The notes below the pieces were generated by a model, which made no database searches, had not been told where the DNA came from, and was given only the letters and a program-made list of their open reading frames with translations. The translations under genes were made by a program, and so were the position numbers. Positions 33,647-42,400 of a stretch of DNA of 64,000 nucleotides are shown here, one piece after another. Where the stretch lies: positions 186,001 to 250,000 of the forward strand of contig CAVOQV010000011.1 of NCBI GenBank assembly GCA_963698435.1. Direction: 5' to 3'. Source of the stretch: Sva-07 sp963698435 (GTDB lineage Bacteria > Actinomycetota > Acidimicrobiia > Acidimicrobiales > Ilumatobacteraceae). Position 1 is the first letter of the stretch; the number at the start of each line of letters is the position of its first letter.

Positions 33647-35266
33647 TCATTCGTGGTGTGCGATCGCGTCGGAACGCAAGCGCTTGTAGTCGAGCTTGCC
33701 GTTTGCGGCCCGGCCGATCGAGGTGACCGCGATCACTTGCTTCGGTGCCTTGTAGGCGGCCAGCTTCGACTTCACGTGAGCGATCAACTCCCGACCGTCG
33801 ACGACGTCGCCCGCATGGGGCTCGACGAGCGCGGTGATCGCCTCGCCCCACTTCTCGTCCGGAACGCCGACGACTGCCGCGTCGGCCACTGCGGGGTGCA
33901 GCTTGAGGCACTCCTCGACTTCTTCGGGGTAGACCTTCTCACCGCCGGTGTTGATGCACTGGCTGCCGCGACCGAGCAGCGTCACGGTCCCGTCGGCTTC
34001 CACGGTGGCGTAGTCGCCCGGAATCGAGTAGCGCTCGCCGCCGATGACCACGAACGTCAGGGCTGACTTCGCCTCGTCCTTGTAGTACCCGATCGGTGTC
34101 CGCCCGGGAAGGGCGACACGGCCGAGTTCCCCGGAGCCGGGGATGACGTCGCGACCATCATCGGTGATCACCCGGGTGGTCGGGCCGAGTTCGAACTTGG
34201 CGGTCTCACCGCTCGACTCTGCGGTCGTCGTGTTGCTCGCCATGCCGATCGCCTCGCTGGACCCGAGCGAGTCGACCATGATCAAGCGCGGATTGTGGCG
34301 CAACAGTCCCTGCTTGGTCTCCTTGGACCACATCACGCCGGACGACACCACGACCCGGAGCGTCGAGATGTCCCAACGGTCCGGTTCCGCATCGAGCGCT
34401 CGCAGGATCGGCTTGGCGAAGGCGTCGCCGACGATCGACGTCGAGTTGATTCCGTAGTCCTGCACCGTGTCGAGGAACTCCTCGGCGCTGAAGTGGCGGC
34501 CCTCCATCGTGGTGATCGAGCCGCCCACCATGAGGTTGCTGAGCGCGTTGAACAATCCGGTGCCGTGCATCAACGGCGCCGCCGGCATGTTGCGAGGTCC
34601 CGCTTTGACGATTCGCTCCGCCACCGCGTCGAGGTCCTGTTCGGGGGGCATCCGTCTCTTGTTGTTGGCGTCGAGCACCCCGAACAGATCGTCCTGGCGC
34701 CACATCACGCCCTTCGGCATGCCCGTGGTGCCACCGGTGTAGAGCAGCAGGAGATGATCCCCGCTGCGACCCCACGAGCCGCTGACGTTCTCGTCGGTCC
34801 CAGCAGCTGCGGCACCTTCGTACGGTGTCGCCCAGCCCGGGCAGGTGCCGCTCCCATCGTCGACCCACAGCCAGGTCTGAACCTTCGGGACACGGTCTCT
34901 GATCGCGTCGCACTGCTCGGCGAACGTGCCGTGGAAGACGACGGCGGTGGCATCGGCGTTGTCCCAGAGGTAGACGAGTTCGTCCGCTGCATAGCGATAG
35001 TTGGTGTTGACCACGGCGAAGCCCGCCTTGAAGGCAGCGAAGACCGACTCGAGGTACTCGGGGCTGTTGTAGAGGTACTGGGCGACCTTGTCCTGCTCGG
35101 CGGAATCCGGCCGCAGCAGTGCCGAGGCGACTCCGTTGGCGCGTCGGTTGAACTCGGCCCAGGTGGAGGAGCGTTCGCCCTGCTGTTGCGCGAGTGCATC
35201 AGGGATCTGGGTTGCGACCGTCTCCCAGAGGTCAGCGAAGTTCCAGCCGGCTACGGTCGTCGTCAC
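33647..35266 (-). CDS. Acyl-CoA synthetase (AMP-binding, FadD type)
   Basis: 539 residues from GTG 35266. The AMP-binding signature is LLLYTGGTTGMPKGVMWRQ, a form common in actinobacterial FadD proteins of steroid and fatty-acid pathways. Others are DSLGSSEAIGMASN, GRVALPGRTPIGYYKDE, GRGSQCINTGGEKVYPEEVE and the catalytic lysine region NGKLDYKRLRSDA. It activates a carboxylate to its CoA thioester using ATP. The gene is monocistronic on the minus strand, with about 36 bases to the phosphoglucomutase start. Confidence 0.93.
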   Translation of the reverse strand: MTTTVAGWNFADLWETVATQIPDALAQQQGERSSTWAEFNRRANGVASALLRPDSAEQDKVAQYLYNSPEYLESVFAAFKAGFAVVNTNYRYAADELVYLWDNADATAVVFHGTFAEQCDAIRDRVPKVQTWLWVDDGSGTCPGWATPYEGAAAAGTDENVSGSWGRSGDHLLLLYTGGTTGMPKGVMWRQDDLFGVLDANNKRRMPPEQDLDAVAERIVKAGPRNMPAAPLMHGTGLFNALSNLMVGGSITTMEGRHFSAEEFLDTVQDYGINSTSIVGDAFAKPILRALDAEPDRWDISTLRVVVSSGVMWSKETKQGLLRHNPRLIMVDSLGSSEAIGMASNTTTAESSGETAKFELGPTTRVITDDGRDVIPGSGELGRVALPGRTPIGYYKDEAKSALTFVVIGGERYSIPGDYATVEADGTVTLLGRGSQCINTGGEKVYPEEVEECLKLHPAVADAAVVGVPDEKWGEAITALVEPHAGDVVDGRELIAHVKSKLAAYKAPKQVIAVTSIGRAANGKLDYKRLRSDAIAHHE

Positions 35267-35323
35267 GCCGACGAACGTAGCCGAAGTCGCCCGAGCCCAG
35301 GTCGCCGGGAACCGTGATCGAAG

Positions 35324-36127
35324 TCAGGAGGGCGGACCCTGCCGGAGGCGGTCGTAGGCAGCGGTCACGGGGGAGTGCTCGGCCATCGCGTCCCACATCG
35401 ATTCGATCCACCATGTCGCGCCGGCGTCGGCGTACGCGGCCGGCGAGTGCTCGGACATCGTGCCCTCGACGACGATGTCGACCTCGTCCCCTGGTCGGTC
35501 GGCTTCGAGCAGGGCGCGGAGGTCGGACACCTCGTCGAGGTGCGGTTGGCGCGCCCCGCCAGCGTCGTCGAGTACTTGCGGGATCACACCGTCCCAGCGC
35601 AATGCACGCGCCATCGACTTGGACCGGCCGAGCGCGCCGACGCACCAGATCGGCACGCGCGGCTGCTGGACCGTGTGGCTGATCGTCGGGAACTCGGTGG
35701 GCGACACCGTGTAATGGGTGCCGTCGTAGCTGAACGGCTGCCCACCCCACAGCCCGCACACGATGTCGAGTGTCTCGTCCATCAGCTCGGCTCGCAGTCG
35801 CCGGTCGCATTCCTCGCCGAACGTGTCGAACCCGGAATCGATCGCGCCGAGACCGACGGACAACGTCACCCGGCCGGCGGAGATCCGATCGACGGTCGCC
35901 ACCTGGCTGGCCAGCTCCCACGGCCGTCGTCGCGACGGCGGAGTCAGCAGCGTCCCCAACCGGATCCTGGAGGTGCGCACGGCGGCGAGGCCGAGCGAGA
36001 TCCAGGCGTCGACACCCCAGACCGGTTCCCAGACGAACAGTCCGTCCCAGCCGGACTCCTCTGCCGCTGCGGCAAGATCGCCGACATCCTCCGCGTCGCC
36101 CCACGGGACAACGAAGCCGAACCTCAT
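35324..36127 (-). CDS. LLM-class (luciferase-like) oxidoreductase
   Basis: 267 residues from ATG 36127 (MRFGFVVPWGDAEDVGDLAA). The luciferase-fold pattern is WDGLFVWEPVWGVDAWISLG, IRLGTLLTPPSRRRPWELA, GRVTLSVGLGAIDSGF and PIWCVGALGRSKSMARAL. It is somewhat shorter than the other two LLM proteins in the window and resembles the F420/FMN-dependent group with a truncated C-terminus. The cofactor and substrate are not determined. It is divergent from the DinB-like gene. Confidence 0.88.
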   Translation of the reverse strand: MRFGFVVPWGDAEDVGDLAAAAEESGWDGLFVWEPVWGVDAWISLGLAAVRTSRIRLGTLLTPPSRRRPWELASQVATVDRISAGRVTLSVGLGAIDSGFDTFGEECDRRLRAELMDETLDIVCGLWGGQPFSYDGTHYTVSPTEFPTISHTVQQPRVPIWCVGALGRSKSMARALRWDGVIPQVLDDAGGARQPHLDEVSDLRALLEADRPGDEVDIVVEGTMSEHSPAAYADAGATWWIESMWDAMAEHSPVTAAYDRLRQGPPS

Positions 36128-36195
36128 ACCGACGACCGTAGACCCTGAGGCGAGCCCGTGCACGCAGTCGCCCGGGCAGCAGCCAGAATCATCCG

Positions 36196-36744
36196 ATGAC
36201 CGACGAGATCGTTCCTGACGACAAGGACTGGACGTGGGTGCTGGAGCGTCGTTGCCCCGAGTGCGGTTTCGATGCCCGTTCGATCGACGTCGAGCGGATC
36301 GGCGACCTGATCCGGGCGAACGCCGAGTCGTGGGCCGACGTGCTCGGTGGCGACGATGCATCGGTGCGGGCCCGCCCCGCCGTTGACCGTTGGTCGAGGC
36401 TCGAGTACGGCGCTCATGTCCGTGACGTCTTCGTGCTCTACCGCGAGCGACTCTCGATGATGCTCGACATCGACGACCCGCTCTACCCGAACTGGGACCA
36501 GGACGCGACCGCTGTCGCATCGCGGTACGACCTCCAGGACCCGGCCGTGGTGGCCGTCGAACTCCGACGGGCCGCCGATGCACTCGCACTCGCCTTCGAT
36601 GCCATCGAGGACGACCAGTGGTCGCGCCCGGGACGTCGCTCGGACGGTGCGTCGTTCACCGTCGAATCGTTCGCCCGGTACCTGATCCACGACCCGGTCC
36701 ACCACCTCGGGGATTGCGGCGTCGGCCTACAGTCGGATGCATGA
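36196..36744 (+). CDS. DinB-fold protein (mycothiol-dependent/metal-binding type)
   Basis: 182 residues from ATG 36196. It begins with WTWVLERRCPECGFDARSID, the segment that introduces many actinobacterial DinB_2 proteins, followed by a four-helix pattern. Candidate metal-ligand histidines lie in YGAHVRDVFVLYRER and LIHDPVHHLGDCGV. The family includes thiol-S-transferases using mycothiol or bacillithiol; mycothiol is plausible given mca in the same window. It overlaps the next start by 4 bases. Confidence 0.85.
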   Translation: MTDEIVPDDKDWTWVLERRCPECGFDARSIDVERIGDLIRANAESWADVLGGDDASVRARPAVDRWSRLEYGAHVRDVFVLYRERLSMMLDIDDPLYPNWDQDATAVASRYDLQDPAVVAVELRRAADALALAFDAIEDDQWSRPGRRSDGASFTVESFARYLIHDPVHHLGDCGVGLQSDA

Positions 36745-37880
36745 CCAGCGCACCCGACATCGTCGATGCGGCTCGCGGCCTCGCCGAGCTGATCGAGGCC
36801 AACGCCGACGACGGTGAACGGATCCGGCGCCTGCCACTGCCGTCGGTGAAGGCGCTGCGTGACGCACAGCTGCTGCGCATGTGCGTGCCGCGGGCGTACG
36901 ACGGCCCGGAGATCGATCCGGTCACCCTGGTGACGGCAATCGAAACCGTTGCTCACGCCGATGGTGGAGCAGGTTGGTGCACGATGATCGCCTCGACCAC
37001 GTCGTCGATGGCGTCGCTCTTGCCGGAGGAAGCGGCGCGCGAGATCTACGGCGACTCGACCTCGATCACCGGCGGCGTGTTCGCTCCCAACGGCAAGGGC
37101 GAGGCCATCACGGTCGATGGCGTCGAGGGATTCTCGGTGACGGGGCGGTGGGCATGGGGGAGCGGCACGCAACACTGCCACTGGGTGCTCGGCGGCGCGC
37201 TCTGCGACGACGGCACGTTCCGGCTGTGCTGGTTCCCACAGTCCGCGGTCACCTTCCACGACACCTGGTACACGACCGGGATGCGCGGATCGGGGTCGCT
37301 CGACTACTCCGTCGACGGCGTGTTCGTACCGGCCGCTCGCACGATCCAGCCGGGGGTCACGCGCCCCGTGGTGCGCACGCCGTTGTCCCAGTTCCCGAAC
37401 TTCACGCTGCTGGCGTCGGGCGTCTCGGCGGTCGGGCTCGGCGTCGGGAGGCGGGCGCTCGACGAACTCGTCGAGCTCGCCCAGGGCAAGAAGCCACAGT
37501 ACTCCTCGAAGACGCTCGCCCAGAGTGGCTTCACGCAGGTCGAGTTGGCGCGTGCGGAGGGCAAGTTGCGCGCGGCACGAGCGTTCCTGCTCGACGAACT
37601 GCAGTCCGCATGGAACACCGCGGTCGCCGGCGACGAGGTGTCGGTCGAGGCGCGGACGGGTATTCGTCTCGCTGCGACCCACGCGGCGACCGTCGGCGCC
37701 GAGGTCGCCGACGTCGCGTTCACCCTCGCCGGCGGCACCGCGGTGTACGACACCAGTCGGCTCGGACGGTGTCTGCGCGACGCCCACGTCGTGACCCAGC
37801 ACATCCAGACCGCTCCGAAGCTCAACGAGACGATCGGCAAGCTGCTTCTCGGTCTCGATGTCGACACGTCGATGTTCTGA
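36741..37880 (+). CDS. Acyl-CoA dehydrogenase-fold flavin monooxygenase (HsaA/DszC-like)
   Basis: 379 residues from ATG 36741 (ATGA overlap with the DinB-like gene). It has the acyl-CoA-dehydrogenase fold without the acyl-CoA glutamate: RDAQLLRMCVPRAYDGPEID, AHADGGAGWCTMIASTTSSM, GVEGFSVTGRWAWGSGTQHC and TGMRGSGSLDYSVDGVFVP. The C-terminal DTSRLGRCLRDAHVVTQHIQ is typical of group D flavin monooxygenases such as HsaA and DszC, which hydroxylate phenols or thiophenes with a separate flavin reductase. The small-molecule substrate is unknown. Confidence 0.88.
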   Translation: MTSAPDIVDAARGLAELIEANADDGERIRRLPLPSVKALRDAQLLRMCVPRAYDGPEIDPVTLVTAIETVAHADGGAGWCTMIASTTSSMASLLPEEAAREIYGDSTSITGGVFAPNGKGEAITVDGVEGFSVTGRWAWGSGTQHCHWVLGGALCDDGTFRLCWFPQSAVTFHDTWYTTGMRGSGSLDYSVDGVFVPAARTIQPGVTRPVVRTPLSQFPNFTLLASGVSAVGLGVGRRALDELVELAQGKKPQYSSKTLAQSGFTQVELARAEGKLRAARAFLLDELQSAWNTAVAGDEVSVEARTGIRLAATHAATVGAEVADVAFTLAGGTAVYDTSRLGRCLRDAHVVTQHIQTAPKLNETIGKLLLGLDVDTSMF

Positions 37881-37901
37881 TCGAATTTGCTGGAGGGGAC
37901 G

Positions 37902-38687
37902 ATGTTCATGGAAACCATCCGAACCGAGCGTGACGGCAACCTGTTGATCGTCACGATCGACCATCCCGATTCGGCGATGAACGCCGTCGACGAGCGGCTG
38001 CATCACGATCTCTGGGAGCTGTTCCGGATGCTCGCCGCTGAACGCGACGCTCGCGCCATCGTGCTCACCGGGTCCGGACGGGCGTTCTCCGCCGGTGGCG
38101 ACATGTCGTGGTTCCCGCAGTTGCGGCACCCGGATCGGCTTCACGCGCTGCGGCGCGAGGGCAAGCAGCTGATCTGGAACCTGCTCGACGTCGAGGTGCC
38201 GATCGTCTGCGCGCTCAACGGCCCCGCCGTGGGGCTCGGTGCATCGGTGGCGCTGCTCTGCGACGTGATCGTGATGGCCGACACCGCTGCGATCATCGAT
38301 CCGCACGTGCAGGTCGGGCTCGTCGCCGGTGACGGTGGAGCGGCCATCTGGCCGCTGGTCCTCGGCCCGCTCGCTGCGAAGCGTCATCTCATGCTCGGCG
38401 AACCGCTCACCGCCGCAGCGGCGCTCGACATGGGGGTTGCGGCCGAGGTGTGCTCGGCCGACGACGTCGCTGCGGCCGCTCGGCAGTGGGCGCATCGGCT
38501 CGCGGCGCAGCCGCCCCTCGCTGTCCAGGGCACGAAGATCGCCGTCAACGCCCAGGTCAAACAGGCGCTCTTGACCAGTTTCGACGTCTCCATGGCGCTC
38601 GAGATGAGCTGCTTCCACTCCGCTGACCACGCCGAAGCGGTCGACGCGTTCGTCGGTCGACGCACCCCGAGATTCGAAGGACGCTGA
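37902..38687 (+). CDS. Enoyl-CoA hydratase/isomerase family protein
   Basis: 261 residues; GGAGGGGAC precedes ATG 37902, with ATG 37908 also possible. Crotonase motifs are VTIDHPDSAMNAVDERLHHD, VLTGSGRAFSAGGDMSWFPQ (oxyanion-hole glycines) and VCALNGPAVGLGASVALLCDV. Where hydratases have the first catalytic glutamate the sequence reads DVIVMADTAAIIDPHVQVGLV, so the glutamate pair is not obvious, and an isomerase- or hydrolase-like activity is possible. It follows the monooxygenase gene by 21 bases and probably shares its transcript. Confidence 0.9.
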   Translation: MFMETIRTERDGNLLIVTIDHPDSAMNAVDERLHHDLWELFRMLAAERDARAIVLTGSGRAFSAGGDMSWFPQLRHPDRLHALRREGKQLIWNLLDVEVPIVCALNGPAVGLGASVALLCDVIVMADTAAIIDPHVQVGLVAGDGGAAIWPLVLGPLAAKRHLMLGEPLTAAAALDMGVAAEVCSADDVAAAARQWAHRLAAQPPLAVQGTKIAVNAQVKQALLTSFDVSMALEMSCFHSADHAEAVDAFVGRRTPRFEGR

Positions 38688-38708
38688 CCCCCGATCTGTG
38701 TGTTCGCT

Positions 38709-38739
38709 CGGATCCGGGTGGGACGACCACCCGAATCCG
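38709..38739. repeat. Intergenic hairpin, family B, second copy
   Basis: CGGATCCGGGTGG pairs with CCACCCGAATCCG (12 of 13 bases) around the loop GACGA. The inner CGGGTGGGACG...CACCC block matches the element at 11803-11854. It lies between the enoyl-CoA hydratase stop and the nitroreductase. Confidence 0.6.
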
Positions 38740-38787
38740 GACGCACGCGTGGATCGGATGGCGGCGCCCGCGGGTACGGTCGCAGTG

Positions 38788-39456
38788 ATGGATGCAATCG
38801 AGGCGCTGATGACCACTCGGGCGATCCGTCGATTCAGCGACGAGCCCGTCACCGACGAGGAGATCGTCGTCTGTCTGCGTGCTGCCCAGCAGGCGCCGAG
38901 CGGCGGCAACGTCCAGCCGCAGCAGTACGTGGTGGCAACCGAGCCCGACGTCAAGGGGGCCATCGCAGAGTGGTACCGGGCGTCGTTCGACCGGTACGAG
39001 AAGTCACTGCCCGACGCGTCGGCGTTCCGCGACGAAGCAGCTGCGGAGTCGTGGCGCAAGACGAGAGCAGCGAGCCGTCACCTCGCCGACCATGTCCAGG
39101 ACGCCCCGGCGATCGTGTTCTTCCTGCAACCGATCATCCCGTGGACGCCGTCCGACGACGACGGCCCGATGGACATCGGCCGTCTCGATGCCAGCGTGTA
39201 TCCCGCCGTCCAGAACTTCTGCGTGGCGGCGCGGGCACTCGGCATCGGTACCTCACTGACCACGGTGATCCGAATCCACGCTGCCGAGACCCTCGAGGTG
39301 CTCGGCGTACCGGCCAACGACGACGGCACTCCCCGCTTCGAGATCGCCGCGTGCATCCCCATGGGGCGCCCTGCCGGCCGTTTCGGCGTCGCGCCACGCA
39401 AGCCTGCCAGCGCCGTCACCCACTGGAACGCCTTCGGCAACCGCCGCCGCGACTGA
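38788..39456 (+). CDS. Nitroreductase-family FMN oxidoreductase
   Basis: 222 residues from ATG 38788 (MDAIEALMTTRAIRRFSDEP). FMN-binding features are the TTRAIRRFSDEPV segment with its arginines, AAQQAPSGGNVQPQQYVVA (phosphate and flavin contact) and the PAVQNFCVAARALGIGT helix typical of the nitroreductase dimer. The C-terminal PMGRPAGRFGVAPRKPASAV matches the family. It reduces nitro groups, quinones or flavins using NAD(P)H. In this neighbourhood it could supply reduced flavin or act on an aromatic intermediate, but that is inferred. Confidence 0.9.
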   Translation: MDAIEALMTTRAIRRFSDEPVTDEEIVVCLRAAQQAPSGGNVQPQQYVVATEPDVKGAIAEWYRASFDRYEKSLPDASAFRDEAAAESWRKTRAASRHLADHVQDAPAIVFFLQPIIPWTPSDDDGPMDIGRLDASVYPAVQNFCVAARALGIGTSLTTVIRIHAAETLEVLGVPANDDGTPRFEIAACIPMGRPAGRFGVAPRKPASAVTHWNAFGNRRRD

Positions 39457-39459
39457 CCC

Positions 39460-39494
39460 TCGGTCCTCCCGGGGACGGGGCCGGGGAGGACCGA
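39460..39494. terminator. Perfect hairpin after the nitroreductase (family D)
   Basis: TCGGTCCTCCC and GGGAGGACCGA are perfect 11-base arms, starting 4 bases after the stop. The loop GGGGACGGGGCCG, read on the opposite strand, contains the CCCCGGCCCCG block also found after the gene ending at 50151. Confidence 0.65.
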
Positions 39495-39538
39495 TGTCGG
39501 GGTCGGGGCCGGACGGGCAGGTCTGCGACGATGGCGCG

Positions 39539-40732
39539 ATGACCGCTCTCGAGTCCGATCGCCTCACCGTCGACCTGCTCGATCCGTCTCTCTATCAGCG
39601 CGACCCTCACGACGTGTGGGCATGGATGCGGGCCAATGAGCCCGTGTACCGCGACGACCGCAACGGGCTGTGGGCGGTCACCCGCCACGCCGACCTGATG
39701 GACGTCGAGCGGCGCTCGACGGTGTTCCTCTCCGGGCAGGGCTACCGGGCACTGTGGTCGCCGGAGGAGATCAACATGATCGCCCAGGACGACCCGCGCC
39801 ACCGCCAACAGCGGATGCTGGTCCAGCCGAAGTTGACCGGTAAGTCGGTTGCCCAACGCCAGGCCGAGATCGCCGCGCTCGTCACCGAACTGATCGACGA
39901 TGCCCTCGCAGCCGGCGACGAGATGGACGTGATCGGCGCGCTCGCCGGTCAGCTCCCCGCGCGGTTCACCGCCCGCATTCTCGGGTTTCCCGAGGAGATG
40001 TGGCCACAGATCACGTCGTGGTCGGAGCGCCTGATGCGCACCGACATGCGCGACCGCGACGGCGAGGTCTTCCGCGACTTCTTCGCGGCCAACATGGAGT
40101 TCGTCGGCGTGCTCGGCGAGATCGCGCCGAAGAAGATGGCCGAACCCGGCGACGATCTCATCAGTGTCTGGCTGCACTCGACGATCGACGGCGAGCCGCT
40201 TCCGCCATCTGCGATCGTTCACGAGGTGGGCCTGTTCATCGCCGGCGGAGCGGAGACCACGCGAACGGCGATCAGCCACGGCCTCGACGTCTTCGCCCGA
40301 CATCCCGACCAGTGGGAGGCGATCGGCGCCGACCCGGACCTCGTTCCCGGTGCGGTCGAGGAGGTGCTGCGGTGGGTCACGCCATTGAACAACTTCTTCC
40401 GACGAGCAGCAGTCGACGACCGGATCGGTGACCAGCCGGTGGAGCGCGGCGACCGGATCATCCTGCTGTACCCGTCGGCCAACCGTGACGAGGCGGTGTT
40501 CGCCGACCCGTTCCGCTTCGACATCCGCCGCGACCCGAACCCCCATGTCGCATTCGGCTTCGGAACCCATCTGTGTATCGGTACGCACGTCGCCCGGGCA
40601 TCGCTCGCCGCCGTGTTCGGTCAGCTGAGTCGGCGGATCACCGAGCTCCGCGTCGTCGAGGAACCGGTCGTCGAGGCGAACATCTTCGCTCGGGCGGTCC
40701 AGTCGTTCCGCCTCGGCTACACCCGTCGTTGA
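39539..40732 (+). CDS. Cytochrome P450
   Basis: 397 residues from ATG 39539. The I-helix is LFIAGGAETTRTAISHG (acid/alcohol oxygen-activation pair, here E-T), the K-helix E-x-x-R is in AVEEVLRWVTP, and the heme-binding loop is FGFGTHLCIGTHVARA with the thiolate cysteine. It is a soluble class I bacterial P450 that would need ferredoxin and reductase; none is encoded next to it. It is similar in style to CYPs that oxidise steroids or terpenoids in actinobacteria, which is inferred. Confidence 0.95.
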   Translation: MTALESDRLTVDLLDPSLYQRDPHDVWAWMRANEPVYRDDRNGLWAVTRHADLMDVERRSTVFLSGQGYRALWSPEEINMIAQDDPRHRQQRMLVQPKLTGKSVAQRQAEIAALVTELIDDALAAGDEMDVIGALAGQLPARFTARILGFPEEMWPQITSWSERLMRTDMRDRDGEVFRDFFAANMEFVGVLGEIAPKKMAEPGDDLISVWLHSTIDGEPLPPSAIVHEVGLFIAGGAETTRTAISHGLDVFARHPDQWEAIGADPDLVPGAVEEVLRWVTPLNNFFRRAAVDDRIGDQPVERGDRIILLYPSANRDEAVFADPFRFDIRRDPNPHVAFGFGTHLCIGTHVARASLAAVFGQLSRRITELRVVEEPVVEANIFARAVQSFRLGYTRR

Positions 40733-40756
40733 CGTCTCCGCGCCGCGAGCCCCACG

Positions 40757-40803
40757 TTCTCGTGAACAAGGTGCGGTCCACGGGCGCACCTTGTTCACGA
40801 GAA
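40757..40803. terminator. 19-base perfect inverted repeat after the P450 gene
   Basis: TTCTCGTGAACAAGGTGCG and CGCACCTTGTTCACGAGAA enclose GTCCACGGG, 25 bases after the P450 stop and 26 bases before the acyl-CoA ligase start. This is the longest perfect stem in the window. Confidence 0.75.
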
Positions 40804-40829
40804 AGCGGGCTGCAGTACCTTGTGCGGTC

Positions 40830-42395
40830 ATGGGGAACATCAACAGCCTGGCCGACATCATCCGCGTTCACGGGGTCGATCGAGCAGATCGGCCGGCGCT
40901 GATCCAGGACGAACGCACGCTTTCCTGGGCCGAGCTCGCGGCCCGGTCAGCGCAGGTTGCGCAGGGTCTGGCCGCCGACGGTGTCGGCTCGCAGGACCGC
41001 GTGGCGTTCATCGACAAGAACGGGATCGAGCACTTCGAGGTGTTCTTCGGCGCGGCGCTGCTCAACGCGGTGTGTGTCGACGTCAACTGGCGCCTCGCTC
41101 CGCCGGAGGTCGAGTACATCGTCAACGACGCCGACGCGAAGGTGCTCGTGATCGGTCCGGACTTCGTGCCGATCGTCGACGCGATCCGCGACAACCTCAC
41201 CACCGTCACGCGGATCCTCGTGATCGGCGGCCACGACGGCTACGAGAGCTACGAGGACTGGGTGGCGTCGTTCCCGGCCGAGGACCCTGGCACGACGTCG
41301 GCGAACGACGACGTCGCCTTCCAGCTCTACTCGTCGGGAACCACGGGCCGCCCGAAGGGCGTGATGCTGACGAACGACAACTTCTTCAGCCTGCTCCCCC
41401 TGGCCAAGGAGATGTGGGAACTCGACGCCGACGCGGTGAACCTGATCGCGATGCCGCTGTTCCACATCGGCGGCGGTGGTTGGGCGGTCGCCGGCATGTT
41501 CGAGGGGTGCACGTCGGTGATCTTCCGTGAACTCGATCCGGCGGCACTGATCCGCACGATCGAGGAGCAGCACATCACCCACGCGTTCATCGTTCCGGCG
41601 GTGCTGGCCTTCATGCTGATGGTTCCCGGTGTGGCCGACGCCGACTACTCGAGCCTGAAGATCGTCGTGTACGGCGCGTCACCGATCAGCGAGGACGTGC
41701 TCGCCAAGTGCGTGGAGATCTTCAAGCCGTGCAAGTTCTGGCAGGCCTATGGCCTGACCGAGACCACGGGGGCCGTTGTCAACCTCGCCCCGGAGGACCA
41801 CGACACCACGGGCCCGAACCGGCATCGCCTCCGGTCGTGCGGCCTGCCCGGGCCAGGCGTCGAAATTCGGATCTCGGGCGACGACGACGAGGAGTGCGAG
41901 GTCGGTGAGGTGGGCGAGATCTGGATCCGATCCGGGCAGGTGATGAAGGGGTACTGGAAGCAGCCGGAGGAGACGGAGAAGGCGATCACGCTCGATGGGT
42001 GGTTCAAGTCGGGCGACGCCGGCTACCTCGACGCCGACGGCTACCTCTACATCCACGACCGGGTGAAGGACATGATCGTGTCCGGCGGTGAGAACGTCTA
42101 CCCCGCCGAGGTCGAGAACGTCCTGATGGGGCATCCGGGCATCGCCGACGTCGCGGTCATCGGCGTGCCGCACGAGAAGTGGGGCGAGACCGCCAAGGCG
42201 ATCGTGGTCAAAGCTCCGGATTCGGACGTCACCGAAGCCGAGATCATCGCCTACGCCAAGGAACGACTCGCTACCTTCAAGTGCCCGACATCGGTCGACT
42301 GGAGCGACATGCTGCCGCGCAACCCCAGCGGCAAGGTGCTGAAGAAGGATCTTCGGGAGCCGTTCTGGGAGGGCCACGACCGGCGCGTCGGCTGA
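40830..42395 (+). CDS. Long-chain fatty-acid/acyl-CoA ligase (AMP-binding, FadD13-like)
   Basis: 521 residues from ATG 40830. Signatures are FQLYSSGTTGRPKGVMLTND (P-loop), AYGLTETTGAVVNLAPEDHD, SGDAGYLDADGYLYIHDRVK, DMIVSGGENVYPAEVENVL and the catalytic lysine in LPRNPSGKVLKKDL. The short N-terminus and overall length fit FadD13-like enzymes. It forms acyl-CoA from a free acid with ATP. The next gene starts 6 bases after its stop. Confidence 0.94.
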   Translation: MGNINSLADIIRVHGVDRADRPALIQDERTLSWAELAARSAQVAQGLAADGVGSQDRVAFIDKNGIEHFEVFFGAALLNAVCVDVNWRLAPPEVEYIVNDADAKVLVIGPDFVPIVDAIRDNLTTVTRILVIGGHDGYESYEDWVASFPAEDPGTTSANDDVAFQLYSSGTTGRPKGVMLTNDNFFSLLPLAKEMWELDADAVNLIAMPLFHIGGGGWAVAGMFEGCTSVIFRELDPAALIRTIEEQHITHAFIVPAVLAFMLMVPGVADADYSSLKIVVYGASPISEDVLAKCVEIFKPCKFWQAYGLTETTGAVVNLAPEDHDTTGPNRHRLRSCGLPGPGVEIRISGDDDEECEVGEVGEIWIRSGQVMKGYWKQPEETEKAITLDGWFKSGDAGYLDADGYLYIHDRVKDMIVSGGENVYPAEVENVLMGHPGIADVAVIGVPHEKWGETAKAIVVKAPDSDVTEAEIIAYAKERLATFKCPTSVDWSDMLPRNPSGKVLKKDLREPFWEGHDRRVG

Positions 42396-42400
42396 GCACC

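Noticed and set aside
36483..39059. An 858-codon minus-strand open frame
   Set aside because: It is antisense to well-supported DinB, monooxygenase and crotonase genes and has an Arg/His-rich composition typical of the opposite strand in high-GC DNA.
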